A stretch of 64,000 nt of DNA. Origin: Aphidius gifuensis (Eukaryota > Arthropoda > Insecta > Hymenoptera > Braconidae). A program made the position numbers and the translations under genes. Below, one piece after another: positions 35,126-43,891 of this stretch. The first letter of the stretch is position 1. Each line of letters begins with the position of its first letter. The DNA is taken from positions 9,424,001-9,488,000 of the forward strand of contig NC_057790.1 in NCBI RefSeq assembly GCF_014905175.1. The letters run 5' to 3'. The notes beneath the pieces are model-generated. The model worked only from the letters and a program-made list of their open reading frames with translations, searched no databases and was not told the DNA's origin.

Positions 35126-35923
35126 ATGGTTGAATATATTGTTGATGTTCAAGGATTTTATGATACTGATCAAAGTTTTATTGTGAAAGAATTTGCAATA
35201 GCAAATTTGAATCAAGAAGATGATATCAAGTCGGTAGTATTCAAGCCTCCATGTGCCATGAGTACATTATCATCTGCTTGCAAACTGACAAATAATTGGT
35301 TAACAAACAATCATCATGGACTGTTATGGAACTCAGGAGATGTTGATTATGCTGAACATGGAAAAATTATAAATGATAGCCTTGAGTCTTCAATTTACGT
35401 ATATGTAAAAGGTCATGAGAAAAAAAAATGGCTCAGCAATATTTTAAAAGACGATAAAACTATTATTGATTTGATTGATATGGATTGTCCAGCGCATGGC
35501 AAACTACCAACTAAGGTATGTCAAAAAAACTATGTTCACCATCTGAGTTATCATCTCAATTTATGGACTCTTACTTGTGCATTGGATAATGTACAAAAAT
35601 TGAGAGCATGGTTCCGAACTACCTGGGGATCAGTTTCATCATTGAAAAAATCGATTCAGCTATTTTGTCATCTTGAGAGTCTGGAAAAAATGGCAACAGA
35701 AGATATTGCAAATTTACCAGAGAGATATATTTTTCTGCTTACACCAAACTCAATTGATGCTGTATGGGACAAATTGCCAGAAAAATTTAAAACAAAAAAA
35801 GATTTTCTTCAATATAAACGCTGCATTGAACATTATCATCATCAAGACGAAAAATCAGATGAATTTGACGGGCCATCACCCATGATAAAAGATTGTACAT
35901 TATGTCAAAATAAAAATAAATGA
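35126..35923 (+). CDS. Polinton-associated conserved protein (265 aa), function unknown
   Basis: The start ATG is 35126; the frame is intact to TAA at 35921-35923. I recognise the type as a protein recurrent in arthropod Polintons and related genomic copies: an acidic start VDVQGFYDTDQSFIVKEFA, then VFKPPC, then WLTNNHHGLLWNSGDVDY, then IYVYVKGHEKKKWL, then a C-terminal half with conserved C and H residues (DCPAHG, CALDNVQKLRAWF). The alternation of an early Asp, a central GD.D and a later VKG..K segment resembles RNase H-fold/DEDD-type exonucleases, but that is only a resemblance. It is one of the few undamaged genes here. It lies just downstream of the tandem repeat. Confidence 0.6.
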   Translation: MVEYIVDVQGFYDTDQSFIVKEFAIANLNQEDDIKSVVFKPPCAMSTLSSACKLTNNWLTNNHHGLLWNSGDVDYAEHGKIINDSLESSIYVYVKGHEKKKWLSNILKDDKTIIDLIDMDCPAHGKLPTKVCQKNYVHHLSYHLNLWTLTCALDNVQKLRAWFRTTWGSVSSLKKSIQLFCHLESLEKMATEDIANLPERYIFLLTPNSIDAVWDKLPEKFKTKKDFLQYKRCIEHYHHQDEKSDEFDGPSPMIKDCTLCQNKNK

Positions 35924-36104
35924 AAAAAAAATTTTTAACATACATTGTTGGTTCATTTATTATAATAATAATTTTTAATTTTCAGTAAGGAGACAATAAT
36001 ATATACAATTTTGTTTTTCATGTACATTATTTTATTTATTTATTTTTTTTTTCTTTTACATATTATTATTATAAATATAGGATTGGTAAGTTTACAGGCA
36101 TATA

Positions 36105-37340
36105 TTAAACGAGCTTGCGTACTGAACCACTAATTGGATTATATTCAACAATTCGATCATGTAAAATCAAACAATAAGCTGATGTTTGAGCTGGAAATTG
36201 TGTTGTTGATTCAAATTCGAGTCGAATATCTACTGGTCCAGATTTTAAAAATTCATTTTGCTTTGAACAATCTATGACAATAAGTGGAGCTTCTTCCAAA
36301 AATTTTTGTCTTGTAAATAATGGTTGTGGTGTTTCTGTGTAATAGTAGGAAGCTTGGAAATATGCAAACATATCATATAATAATGAGAATTGATTATGAG
36401 CAAAATCAATATTTAAATTTCCATAAGGATATGATTGTGAATTTAAAAACAGCTTAACATCACGCAAGTTACAATGATCAAAAACACTTGAATTGTCTGT
36501 TACAGAGTTTTTTCGTCCTGTTTGGAAGCCTAAAATTATGTATCTCGGTTTTTCCAATTGTGTTGATGTTTTCACACTCCAATTTTGCTTTGTAGTTGCA
36601 GGTAATAGTGGATACTCGTACAATTCCCATGTACGAAAACTGATTGCTATGGATGGATCCTTGGCAATGTAATTTAAAAGTTGTATTTTCTGCTTATCAG
36701 ACACTTTGATATATGGAACAATCCATTCCACTTTTTGAAGTTTAATTTGTATTTTTTCGCCACTTTTTCCTTCCGCAGGTTGTTCTTGTAGACAGGCATT
36801 CGCATCACTATTTGCTCTTATTAGGATGAGTTCATGTTTTGCATTGATAATTATTTTTTTATAATCTTCAGCAAATCCTAGCAGCAGGCTCAGTGGTATT
36901 GATATATCAAAATAACCACTCGAATCGAATAATGATTCTTCATCAGACATTAACCATCCAGCATTCTCCAATAATGATTTTTGATTTGGACTTAAGGAAA
37001 TATATCCTTTCATTAGAGTCGTAAGACCAACATTTTTGCTCCGATCAATTTCAATTGCATTTATCTCATAGCGAATTTCTTCAAACATGTGTGCTATTGC
37101 CATTCGTACCAATGAAGTTGTTTTTGGCACAGATTTTCCGTCACTTGTAAGAAATCGTCCAGTAATATGTAGTGAACTTTTACTTGGTAGTATACATAAA
37201 TCTTGATGTTGAATTCCAATCCGGATTTCATCGTTGTTATTGAATGTTGAAGAGCCGTAAGGCTGATGAGCATGTAACTCACAATGGGCAATCGATTCAT
37301 CAAAAATGATCGGTTCTTGTATACTTAAAATTTCATCCAT
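36105..37340 (-). CDS. Polinton major capsid protein (double jelly-roll), putative
   Basis: ATG at 37338-37340; 411 codons, intact. It is a beta-rich protein without membrane segments. Recognisable stretches of the arthropod Polinton family are HAHQPYGSSTFNNNDEIRI, then IQHQDLCILPSKSSLHITG, then a central variable part, then PRYIILGFQTGRKN, then NLRDVKLFLNSQSYPYGNL, then TSAYCLILHDRIVEYNP at the end. The late NLRDVK..LNS..YPY and FQ..YY arrangement is like the second jelly roll of viral major capsid proteins. In the element it heads the minus-strand morphogenesis block (capsid, minor capsid, protease, PLA2/pX). Assignment as the major rather than another structural protein rests on order and size. 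Confidence 0.65.
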   Translation of the reverse strand: MDEILSIQEPIIFDESIAHCELHAHQPYGSSTFNNNDEIRIGIQHQDLCILPSKSSLHITGRFLTSDGKSVPKTTSLVRMAIAHMFEEIRYEINAIEIDRSKNVGLTTLMKGYISLSPNQKSLLENAGWLMSDEESLFDSSGYFDISIPLSLLLGFAEDYKKIIINAKHELILIRANSDANACLQEQPAEGKSGEKIQIKLQKVEWIVPYIKVSDKQKIQLLNYIAKDPSIAISFRTWELYEYPLLPATTKQNWSVKTSTQLEKPRYIILGFQTGRKNSVTDNSSVFDHCNLRDVKLFLNSQSYPYGNLNIDFAHNQFSLLYDMFAYFQASYYYTETPQPLFTRQKFLEEAPLIVIDCSKQNEFLKSGPVDIRLEFESTTQFPAQTSAYCLILHDRIVEYNPISGSVRKLV

Positions 37341-37374
37341 GGTATAATACAAAAAAAGCAACAAAATGACACTT

Positions 37375-37569
37375 TTATTTCCGTAGATGTTGTTGACGTG
37401 GACTGAGACCGAGACTCTTGAGAAACTGAATACTCTGATGTGTTATCGCTTTGCTTCCTTGCTTTTGACTGATTTTTTTTTGGCATAATGTCTCGCATTT
37501 ATAGCTTTGTCCAATTATTTTATTATTATGTTTATTCTTTTTTTCTTTTCTTCTGAAAACGATGCCCAT
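37375..37569 (-). CDS. small basic ORF between the capsid genes
   Basis: A 64-codon ATG frame, lysine/arginine/glutamine-rich (RRKEKKNKHNNK at the start), fills the gap between the two capsid genes. An alternative frame in the same interval has ATG MRDIMPKKNQ and a serine-rich middle, and runs into the major capsid start. I cannot tell which, if either, is translated. Confidence 0.3.
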   Translation of the reverse strand: MGIVFRRKEKKNKHNNKIIGQSYKCETLCQKKISQKQGSKAITHQSIQFLKSLGLSPRQQHLRK

Positions 37570-37580
37570 ATTTTTTTGTC

Positions 37581-38273
37581 CTATTTGACACTTTTAATGT
37601 GTAGTCGAATTGTAATCGTTTCTCCACGGAAATTCACAATTTCACCATCCTGATCGACAATTTTTAATTGCAATTGATGTATTGCTTGCACTATGACTGG
37701 CAGATAAATGACATAAGATGGTACTTCAACAATCTTATATCCAGGAGGCACAACTGGGAAAAATTCATGTATTGTGTGAACTTTGTGCTGATTCATATAT
37801 GCACCAGTTGTTATGTTACACTGAATTTGGAGTGTATTGACCTTTAATATGGCAACAGGCAAGTCAGATTTATGTAGAATATCAGCTTCGAGGATTCGTT
37901 TTGTAAAGCCCAACAATCTTCCAATCGAGTCTTCTATTTCAAAATGAATACGTTTGTTACATTTAACCTCACTATGTAGTTCATTGTTATTTGGTTTAAT
38001 ACTAATAGTAACGTCATCCTGACATATTGCTTTTTGTATATAACTTTCAATATCCTCAATTTCATAACTTCCTGTTGGAATTGTAATCAGTTTACAACCT
38101 TCAATGTAGACTTTATTGTTACCAACGTCAATATTCGGTATAGAATTAAATGTTGTAAACTCAACAAGCCCAGCAACATAATTTTTATTTGCTGACAACT
38201 CAATCGGCGGGAAGTATTGTGTTTCAAGAGTCGATGACCTGCCCGACAATGTCAACGTAAATGAATCATCCAT
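37581..38273 (-). CDS. Polinton minor capsid (penton-like, single jelly-roll) protein
   Basis: ATG at 38271-38273; 230 codons, intact. The start FTLTLSGRSSTLETQYFPP and the following NKNYVAGLVEFTTFNSIPNI are typical of the Polinton minor capsid family (often called PX), which forms vertices in the predicted capsid. The C-terminus LQLKIVDQDGEIVNFRGETI is the other signature. Length fits the family (about 220-260 aa). It is co-oriented with the capsid and protease genes. Confidence 0.8.
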   Translation of the reverse strand: MDDSFTLTLSGRSSTLETQYFPPIELSANKNYVAGLVEFTTFNSIPNIDVGNNKVYIEGCKLITIPTGSYEIEDIESYIQKAICQDDVTISIKPNNNELHSEVKCNKRIHFEIEDSIGRLLGFTKRILEADILHKSDLPVAILKVNTLQIQCNITTGAYMNQHKVHTIHEFFPVVPPGYKIVEVPSYVIYLPVIVQAIHQLQLKIVDQDGEIVNFRGETITIRLHIKSVK

Positions 38274-38303
38274 GACTAATGATTATTTTAGCATGTGTCA
38301 TGA

Positions 38304-38669
38304 TTATTTATAGTCTCTTGCCAGCCAGAAATTTGAGACATAAATGACCGCAAACAATTGTATTATAATTTTGATATTTTCATAATTATATTTAATGCTA
38401 CCAACACCGAGATAATTAATCAGTTCTTGTGGAGGCTTCAAATCACCAAAGCTATCGAAATAAATGACATCATTGAGCCGTTTTTTGTATGCAACCCAAT
38501 GTGTACCAGCACCATCTTTATCATCAAGATTTACAATTGCTGATTCATTTTTACGAGGACCAGTTATTGGTAAACCATTTCTCATGAAAACTCCTCGGAA
38601 ATAAGGAATTTTAAAAGCTTTGGCGTATTTGATGATATCAATATTTGTGAGAGCTCGATGTGGTAGCAT
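38304..38669 (-). pseudogene. adenain-like cysteine protease, frameshifted before the catalytic Cys
   Basis: ATG at 38667-38669, overlapping the preceding stop as TAATG. The readable part has FRGVFMRNGLP, then GTHWVAY (catalytic His), then VIYFDSFG (catalytic acidic residue and oxyanion side). After residue about 97 the frame is lost. In another frame directly following lies VCGHLCLKFL, which holds the expected catalytic Cys (codon 38350-38352), ending at a TAA at 38308-38310. The family (adenovirus protease, Ulp1-like) matures capsid proteins. An indel in an AT-rich stretch near 38385 inactivates this copy as read. Confidence 0.85.
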
Positions 38670-39592
38670 TACAAGTTTTTTTTCTTATTTACTTTTTTTG
38701 CAGGCTTTAAAAAGAGACCTAGTCCTCTTTTGTAAGGAGATAAAAATAATCCTTTGCCCAATACAATAGATTCCATTTTCTTATTATGACGTTGATTTTC
38801 TCGTAGTAATTTTTTTGCTGCATGTACAACATTTATTGTCTTTGAAATTGTTGCTGCACCACCCGTCATAGCACCAGATGCACTTAATCCAGCAAATAGT
38901 GGTATTAAAAATGGTAGTATACTACCATCACTGTTATTTTCTTTATTTAATGGAAGTGGTAAACGAATTTTTTTTTTTCCACCAACTTTTTTGACAGCAA
39001 CACGTGCACTTTCCAGAACCGTCTTTATTGGATCAGTGATTCCAGGCTTTATAGATTGTTTTGATATATCTATAATCCTGTTGAGACTTGTTAAATACTT
39101 TTTATATTTTTGTTTTGGGATGATTTTAACTTTTTTATCATTCTTTTCAGTTGTTTGTATTTTCTTGATTTTATGATGAATTTTTTTATTCTTTTTGCTT
39201 CTATTTATACCCCTAACATTTTTCGTTTTCAATTTTATTGCAGTTGTCACACCCCAAGCTACGGCTCTTTCACCAAGTGACGAATCTTTGGCAAATACAC
39301 GTTGCCAAGCTTTATCGGCAAGTATTTTATCAGCTTTATGTCGTTCTTCGAGATTGTCAGGATTTTTTGAGTAGCTTATATCATGCTCACGACAATGTTC
39401 ATCCAATGGATTAACACCGCGATCACCACGAGCTAATCTTTTATCGAGCTTTGTACCCGGACCACAATAATTATACTGTGGAACGTGTAATTCAAATGGC
39501 AGGCTATTGATGATACTGTTCAACAGACCCCTTCCTTTTTTTTTTTTATCTTTTTTTTTTATTTTTTTTTTTGCATGTTGATGCTCAATCAT
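38669..39592 (-). CDS. phospholipase A2-like / adenovirus pX-like fusion protein
   Basis: ATG at 39590-39592; about 307 codons, intact. Domains: a lysine-rich N-terminus (residues about 8-20), then a PLA2-like module with Ca-loop YNYCGPGTKLD and catalytic HDISY (about residues 40-85). Next come a basic linker (residues about 115-190) and a glycine/alanine-rich hydrophobic segment FLIPLFAGLSASGAMTGGAA, then GKGLFLSPYKRGLGL near the end. The last part resembles adenovirus core protein X as seen in Polinton/adintovirus genomes. The PLA2 module resembles parvovirus VP1 PLA2. Role: probably a virion core protein with a membrane-active module; inference. Confidence 0.8.
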   Translation of the reverse strand: MIEHQHAKKKIKKKDKKKKGRGLLNSIINSLPFELHVPQYNYCGPGTKLDKRLARGDRGVNPLDEHCREHDISYSKNPDNLEERHKADKILADKAWQRVFAKDSSLGERAVAWGVTTAIKLKTKNVRGINRSKKNKKIHHKIKKIQTTEKNDKKVKIIPKQKYKKYLTSLNRIIDISKQSIKPGITDPIKTVLESARVAVKKVGGKKKIRLPLPLNKENNSDGSILPFLIPLFAGLSASGAMTGGAATISKTINVVHAAKKLLRENQRHNKKMESIVLGKGLFLSPYKRGLGLFLKPAKKVNKKKNL

Positions 39593-39696
39593 TGTCTTTG
39601 AAGAACTAACTGCATTCAATAAAATCCCGAGTATTTATATGTTTTCACGTTAGTACAGATTAAGCTAGCAGCTTGTTCAGTTGTAAAAAAAGAAAC

Positions 39697-40464
39697 ATGG
39701 AATTTCAAGAACAACCATTAAAGTTGCCAGTCATCAATTTTGATCAAATTGTGCAAAAAACTGCTCCAAAAAAACCATCTGAAAAAAGACATGGAAGTTT
39801 ATTACCGAATAGTGTGAGAGGTGTATTTTGTGGACCTTCAAATTCTGGCAAAACAAACGCTCTTTTTGCAATAATAATTCACCCAAATGGATTAAGATTT
39901 GAGAATGTTTATGTGTATTCCAAATCGCTTAATCAGCCAAAGTACAAATTTCTCGAAAAAATTATTAATAATGTTGAAGAAATTGTTTATTTTCCATTCA
40001 ATGAACATGAGAAAGTTATTCAACCTGAAGAGGCTAGACCAAATTCACTGATGATTTTCGATGATATATCTACAGAAAAACAAGATAATGTTCGAGCATT
40101 TTTCTGCATGGGTAGACATCAAGCAGTTGATAGTTTTTATTTATCTCAGACCTATGCTCACATACCCAAACATTTGGTGAGAGATAATGCCAATTTTTTT
40201 GTACTTTTTCGTCAAGATGAAAGAAATTTAAAGCATATATACAATGATCATGTAAATACTGACATGGAATTTGTAAAATTCCGCAATATATGCTCGACAT
40301 GTTGGAATAAAGATAAATATGGATTCCTTGTGATTGACAAAGATAGTGACATTAATAATGGCCGATACAGGAGAGGTTTTGATTGTTATATAAACATTAC
40401 AAACGATTCTGCTGAAAATACAGTTTCTCCCTCTGCTACCACCACTGGTACATCTACTATCTAA
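39697..40464 (+). CDS. Polinton genome-packaging ATPase (FtsK/HerA, A32-like)
   Basis: I chose ATG 39697 (context AAACATGG) over an upstream non-ATG extension; 255 codons, intact. Walker A is GPSNSGKT (about residue 48), Walker B is SLMIFDDI (about residue 115). A sensor-like LSQTYAHIPKHLVRDNA stretch follows, then LFRQDERNLKHIYNDHV. This is the packaging ATPase of Polintons and related viruses. A serine/threonine-rich tail ends the protein. Divergently placed about 100 bp from the PLA2/pX gene, so the interval 39593-39696 probably carries a bidirectional promoter. Confidence 0.92.
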   Translation: MEFQEQPLKLPVINFDQIVQKTAPKKPSEKRHGSLLPNSVRGVFCGPSNSGKTNALFAIIIHPNGLRFENVYVYSKSLNQPKYKFLEKIINNVEEIVYFPFNEHEKVIQPEEARPNSLMIFDDISTEKQDNVRAFFCMGRHQAVDSFYLSQTYAHIPKHLVRDNANFFVLFRQDERNLKHIYNDHVNTDMEFVKFRNICSTCWNKDKYGFLVIDKDSDINNGRYRRGFDCYINITNDSAENTVSPSATTTGTSTI

Positions 40465-40574
40465 AAAAAATATCAGATAATTTAGAGTAATATTATACGA
40501 TATATAGTAAAAATTCCAAAATAAAAGACAGTAGGATTGTGTACTGTGAACTGTCAACAGCATCATTATCTATC

Positions 40575-41598
40575 ATGAAGCATACAAACTTACATGCTGA
40601 AAAATCATTATTGCATGAAATTGAAAAAGCAAGTGACTCTATAAGACGTAAACATAAATTAATTAAATATGGTCGAGTTGAAAATGAAAGAATAACAAGT
40701 GAGGTGTTAGGACCTATAACTGAGCCTTTCAAAAAAATGCTAGCAGATGTATCAAAACAAAAACCAGCACCAAGTTCCAGTAAAAATCAAGCAGAAAAAA
40801 AAAATAATGCTCAAAGAAAAGAAGAAGAATACACGACAGAAGAAGAAGAATACGAGACAGAAGGAGAAGACGAAAAATCAATATTGACAAATAATGACGA
40901 AAAAATTGATATTGATCCGTTAACTTTTCATAAGAATAATGTTAGTGATGCTGATGATGATGACACAGACGAAGATATAACGGAGAAAAAAAAAAAAATT
41001 TGGATGATGAAGAAGCACCTTGAAAGGCAAAAATCAATAAATTCTCATGACAAGGCTCATAATACAATGTACACCATTCAAAAATTAAAAAACAATAAAT
41101 TATTGTTTGGTAATTCAATGATTGAAATACAAAATCATCATATTTATGTGAAAAATAAAATTTATCCGGCTACTCAAGGTCTCTTGGAGTTATTATTTCA
41201 ACAATCACCTAATGCATCTATTATTAGGAAAGTTGATCGAGAAATTTTTATTGAAATTATAAAATTAACAAATGCACATCGTAAAAATTTCAAACCTGAT
41301 GAGATTTCTGACAAACAGGACACAAAAATATAAAAATTATGTATCACTGTTTGTCAAGTCTTTGAGAAAACAAAAAGTAGAGAGCAAAAAAGGTTCAGCA
41401 CTTGTATTACCAAAATACAAAACACTACAAAAAAATAAGAAAATAAATAATACAAATTATATATATTGGGATGATCCCAATGAGCTTGTCAATCGTCTTC
41501 AATTACTTGTAGCTTCAGAAAAAGCTGGCAATAATAGTCACGCTAATGAAATTTTTTCAATTATTGAAGAATTAAGAGAAGCTGGTATTATTTGTTAA
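40575..41598 (+). pseudogene. Polinton conserved protein of unknown function, one frameshift
   Basis: ATG at 40575. The N-terminal part (IEKASDSIRRKHKLIKYG, then PITEPFKKML) and C-terminal parts (NKIYPATQGLLELLFQQSP, then TNAHRKNFKP, then YWDDPNELVNRLQLLVAS, ending IIEELREAGI) are hallmarks of a protein found in most arthropod Polintons. The middle is a low-complexity acidic stretch with DDDDTDED. The frame breaks near 41325, in ACACAAAAATATAAAA, and resumes in another frame to TAA at 41596-41598. A second, older copy of the N-terminal part lies at 45040-45290. Function is not known to me. Confidence 0.75.
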
Positions 41599-41656
41599 TA
41601 TATATGTTCATTCAGTCTTTAATGTACAGTCATTAAAAGGACATTGGAGTGGAATA

Positions 41657-42088
41657 ATGTCTAGTGTTGATATATTTGGACGTCAATTATCAAATAAACG
41701 AAAATATTCTATCGGAGGAAAAAGTGATGGCGATACAATAAGAGGACCACCTGGAGAAGGTTTCAAATTTACAGAAGACGGAAATTATGACATTGCAGAA
41801 AAAAAATTATGTCACATTGCCGATGCTCAAGACATGAATGATGCTGTCTCAAAAAAAGTAGCACTGATTCTGATTAAAAATGAAACTAATGATCTACTTA
41901 GAATAATGCAAGAAGATAGTCAAAAATATATCACTGAAGTCATTAGTAAACTGACAATCAAAGTGGACACATTGCAAAAAAGTGTTGAAAAATCACGTCA
42001 TACATTAGATGAGCTGAGTACAGAAGTTGCAAGTATATCTCACTATTTGACAGAAAATTTGGGAGTACGTTTAGAAAATCAAAAATAA
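41657..42088 (+). CDS. fibre/attachment-like protein with collagen-type triplet and coiled coil
   Basis: ATG 41657, 143 codons, intact. It starts with VDIFGRQL, then RGPPGEGFKFTEDGNYDI, then KKLCHIADAQDMNDAVSKK. The GPPG followed by GF.FT.DGNYD.  ..KL..I.DA...NDAV pattern is shared with tail-fibre-like repeats, which are trimeric. Residues about 75-143 form a heptad-rich coiled coil. A trimeric attachment or spike protein is the best guess. The stop lies two bases before the integrase ATG, so the pair may be expressed together. Confidence 0.55.
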   Translation: MSSVDIFGRQLSNKRKYSIGGKSDGDTIRGPPGEGFKFTEDGNYDIAEKKLCHIADAQDMNDAVSKKVALILIKNETNDLLRIMQEDSQKYITEVISKLTIKVDTLQKSVEKSRHTLDELSTEVASISHYLTENLGVRLENQK

Positions 42089-42090
42089 AA

Positions 42091-43047
42091 ATGAATGAAA
42101 CAAAAAAAAATAATAAAAAAGAAGACAATAACTATTCGAGAAGCGTTGTGGCACATGAGCTACACAAGCCTGCTCGCAGATATTATCAACGTAGACATGT
42201 TGACATTAGAGCTCTCGATGAAACATGGCAATGTGATCTTGTTGACATGAGTGCATATGCTTCCGTAAATGAAAATTACAAGTTTATACTTACAATAATT
42301 GATAATTTTTCCAAATATGCATTTGCTGTACCAGTCAAGACAAAAAGTGCAAAAGATGTTACTGCAGCGATAAAATCTGTTTTCCTGAAAGGTCGATATC
42401 CAAAAAAACATTTACATGTCGATCAAGGCAAAGAATTTTACAACACTGAATTTAAGAATCTCATGAAAATATATAATATAAATATGTACTCAACATATAG
42501 TACTTTAAAAGCAAGTATAGTCGAAAGGTTCAATAGAACCCTGAAAAATCAAATGTGGGAAAGATTTACATTCCAAGGCAGTTATAAATGGTTGACTATA
42601 CTTCCTGAATTGATTAGAAATTATAATAATACAAAGCACAGAACTATAAAAATGAAACCAAAAAATGTAACTAAAAACAATGAAAAGGATATATTGAGGG
42701 AAATATATCATAATCAAAATCCAATGTTTTGTGTCACATCAAAGTTGAAAAGAAAATTTAAAATTGGTGATAAAGTGCGAATAAGTAAATATAAAAAAAT
42801 TTTCGAAAAAGGCTACACTCCCAAGTGGACAACTGAAGTTTTTACAATCACAAAAGTATTGAATACAATACCGATAACTTACAAGCTTGCTGACTATCAA
42901 GATAACAATGTTGAAGGATGTTTTTATCAAGAAGAACTGAGTCCAGTACGCTATCCAGATATATATCTTGTTGAAAAAATTTTAGAAAAACGTAAAAATA
43001 AAGTACTTGTAAGATGGTTAGGTTTCGATTCTGAACATGATACATAG
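42091..43047 (+). CDS. Polinton retrovirus-type integrase with C-terminal chromodomain, truncated at the very end
   Basis: ATG 42091. The DDE catalytic core is complete: D in QCDLVDMSAY (about residue 49), D in LHVDQGKEF (about residue 110) and E in SIVERFNRTLK (about residue 147). A basic C-terminal SH3-like part (KFKIGDKVRISKYKKIF) and a chromodomain start (YLVEKILEKRKNKVLVRWLG) follow. A TAG at 43045-43047 stands where chromodomains have a Trp (one base from TGG), and six further codons follow in frame before the next stop. The lesion therefore trims only the chromodomain end. Integrase inserts the element and generates the 6-bp duplication seen at the borders. Confidence 0.92.
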   Translation: MNETKKNNKKEDNNYSRSVVAHELHKPARRYYQRRHVDIRALDETWQCDLVDMSAYASVNENYKFILTIIDNFSKYAFAVPVKTKSAKDVTAAIKSVFLKGRYPKKHLHVDQGKEFYNTEFKNLMKIYNINMYSTYSTLKASIVERFNRTLKNQMWERFTFQGSYKWLTILPELIRNYNNTKHRTIKMKPKNVTKNNEKDILREIYHNQNPMFCVTSKLKRKFKIGDKVRISKYKKIFEKGYTPKWTTEVFTITKVLNTIPITYKLADYQDNNVEGCFYQEELSPVRYPDIYLVEKILEKRKNKVLVRWLGFDSEHDT

Positions 43048-43148
43048 GAAAATGAATCAGAATTATGAATAATTATATTTACAATGTATATAGGTATAAG
43101 AATTTTTTAATAAAAAATTATAACAAAATAAATTTTTTTAAATGTAAT

Positions 43149-43566
43149 TTATTTATTGAATATTGTGTGTATAGGCTTAGGCCAATTTTCTAATAATACA
43201 ACTTGATTATTTTCTCCAATACATTGTAATGTTAAAACTCTTCTTTTAATACCATCCTCTAATTCAAGGAACTTTTTTTTATTATAAAAATAATATTCAG
43301 CATTATTTTTAGGTAAGAAAACAGTATATTTATTATTTATTTCGACTGATAGTCTCGCACCAGACTTTTTTCCACAGTAACTTTGAATTTTTGTCACAGC
43401 ATAGTAAACATCTTTTGTCAAATCTTTCAATAATTTACAATTTTTTGAAAGTCGCTTAGTCTTGGTGTTTATCAGTTTTATATTATAATCATTTTTTTTG
43501 TCTAGATAATAATAATTACATTTGAAGAAGAGCTCACAAACTTTTTCTAATTTTTTTCGTTTTATG
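43149..43566 (-). pseudogene. small Polinton ORF, related to its neighbour, no ATG
   Basis: The minus-strand frame stays open from about 43566 to the stop at 43149 but has no ATG; the only start would be non-canonical at 43430. The core DVYYAVTKIQ followed by ARLSVEINNKYTVFLPKNN resembles the core of the next gene (KEYKVTALQ, then DEFNVFLPSRI). Proteins of this type are common near Polinton ends and may bind DNA, but I know no proven function. Loss of the start suggests decay or a frameshift joining it to the neighbour. Confidence 0.5.
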
Positions 43567-43891
43567 AGAAAATGGACTCACATTTGTTGTATTTTCCTCC
43601 CAAAAAAAGAAGATCCAAGCATCCATCGATCGCTGCTTTCTCGATTTTTGTAAAATAATCATTATTTTTCATAAACTTGGCGATTCTGCTGGGTAGAAAG
43701 ACATTAAATTCATCATTCAATGTAGCCATAACTCCATTGTATTCATTATGAATCTTCTGTAGAGCTGTTACTTTGTACTCTTTATTAACCTCCAACTCAG
43801 ACATTTTTTTGACATCCAATTTGCTCTCCATTTTAGCAACATTATTTAATTGTTGTTCCATTTCTATTGAATGCTGTTTTTCTACAAACAT
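43562..43891 (-). CDS. small Polinton protein with VFLPSRI motif
   Basis: ATG at 43889-43891 (109 codons). The N-terminal third is a charged helix (QLNNVAKMESKLDVKKM). Then follow SELEVNKEYKVTALQKIHNEY and FNVFLPSRI, with a C-terminal LDLLFLGGKYNK. The second part is the conserved module in this class of Polinton proteins. It overlaps the open end of the next ORF by a few bases. Function unknown; a small beta-barrel DNA-binding fold is possible. Confidence 0.5.
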   Translation of the reverse strand: MFVEKQHSIEMEQQLNNVAKMESKLDVKKMSELEVNKEYKVTALQKIHNEYNGVMATLNDEFNVFLPSRIAKFMKNNDYFTKIEKAAIDGCLDLLFLGGKYNKCESIFS

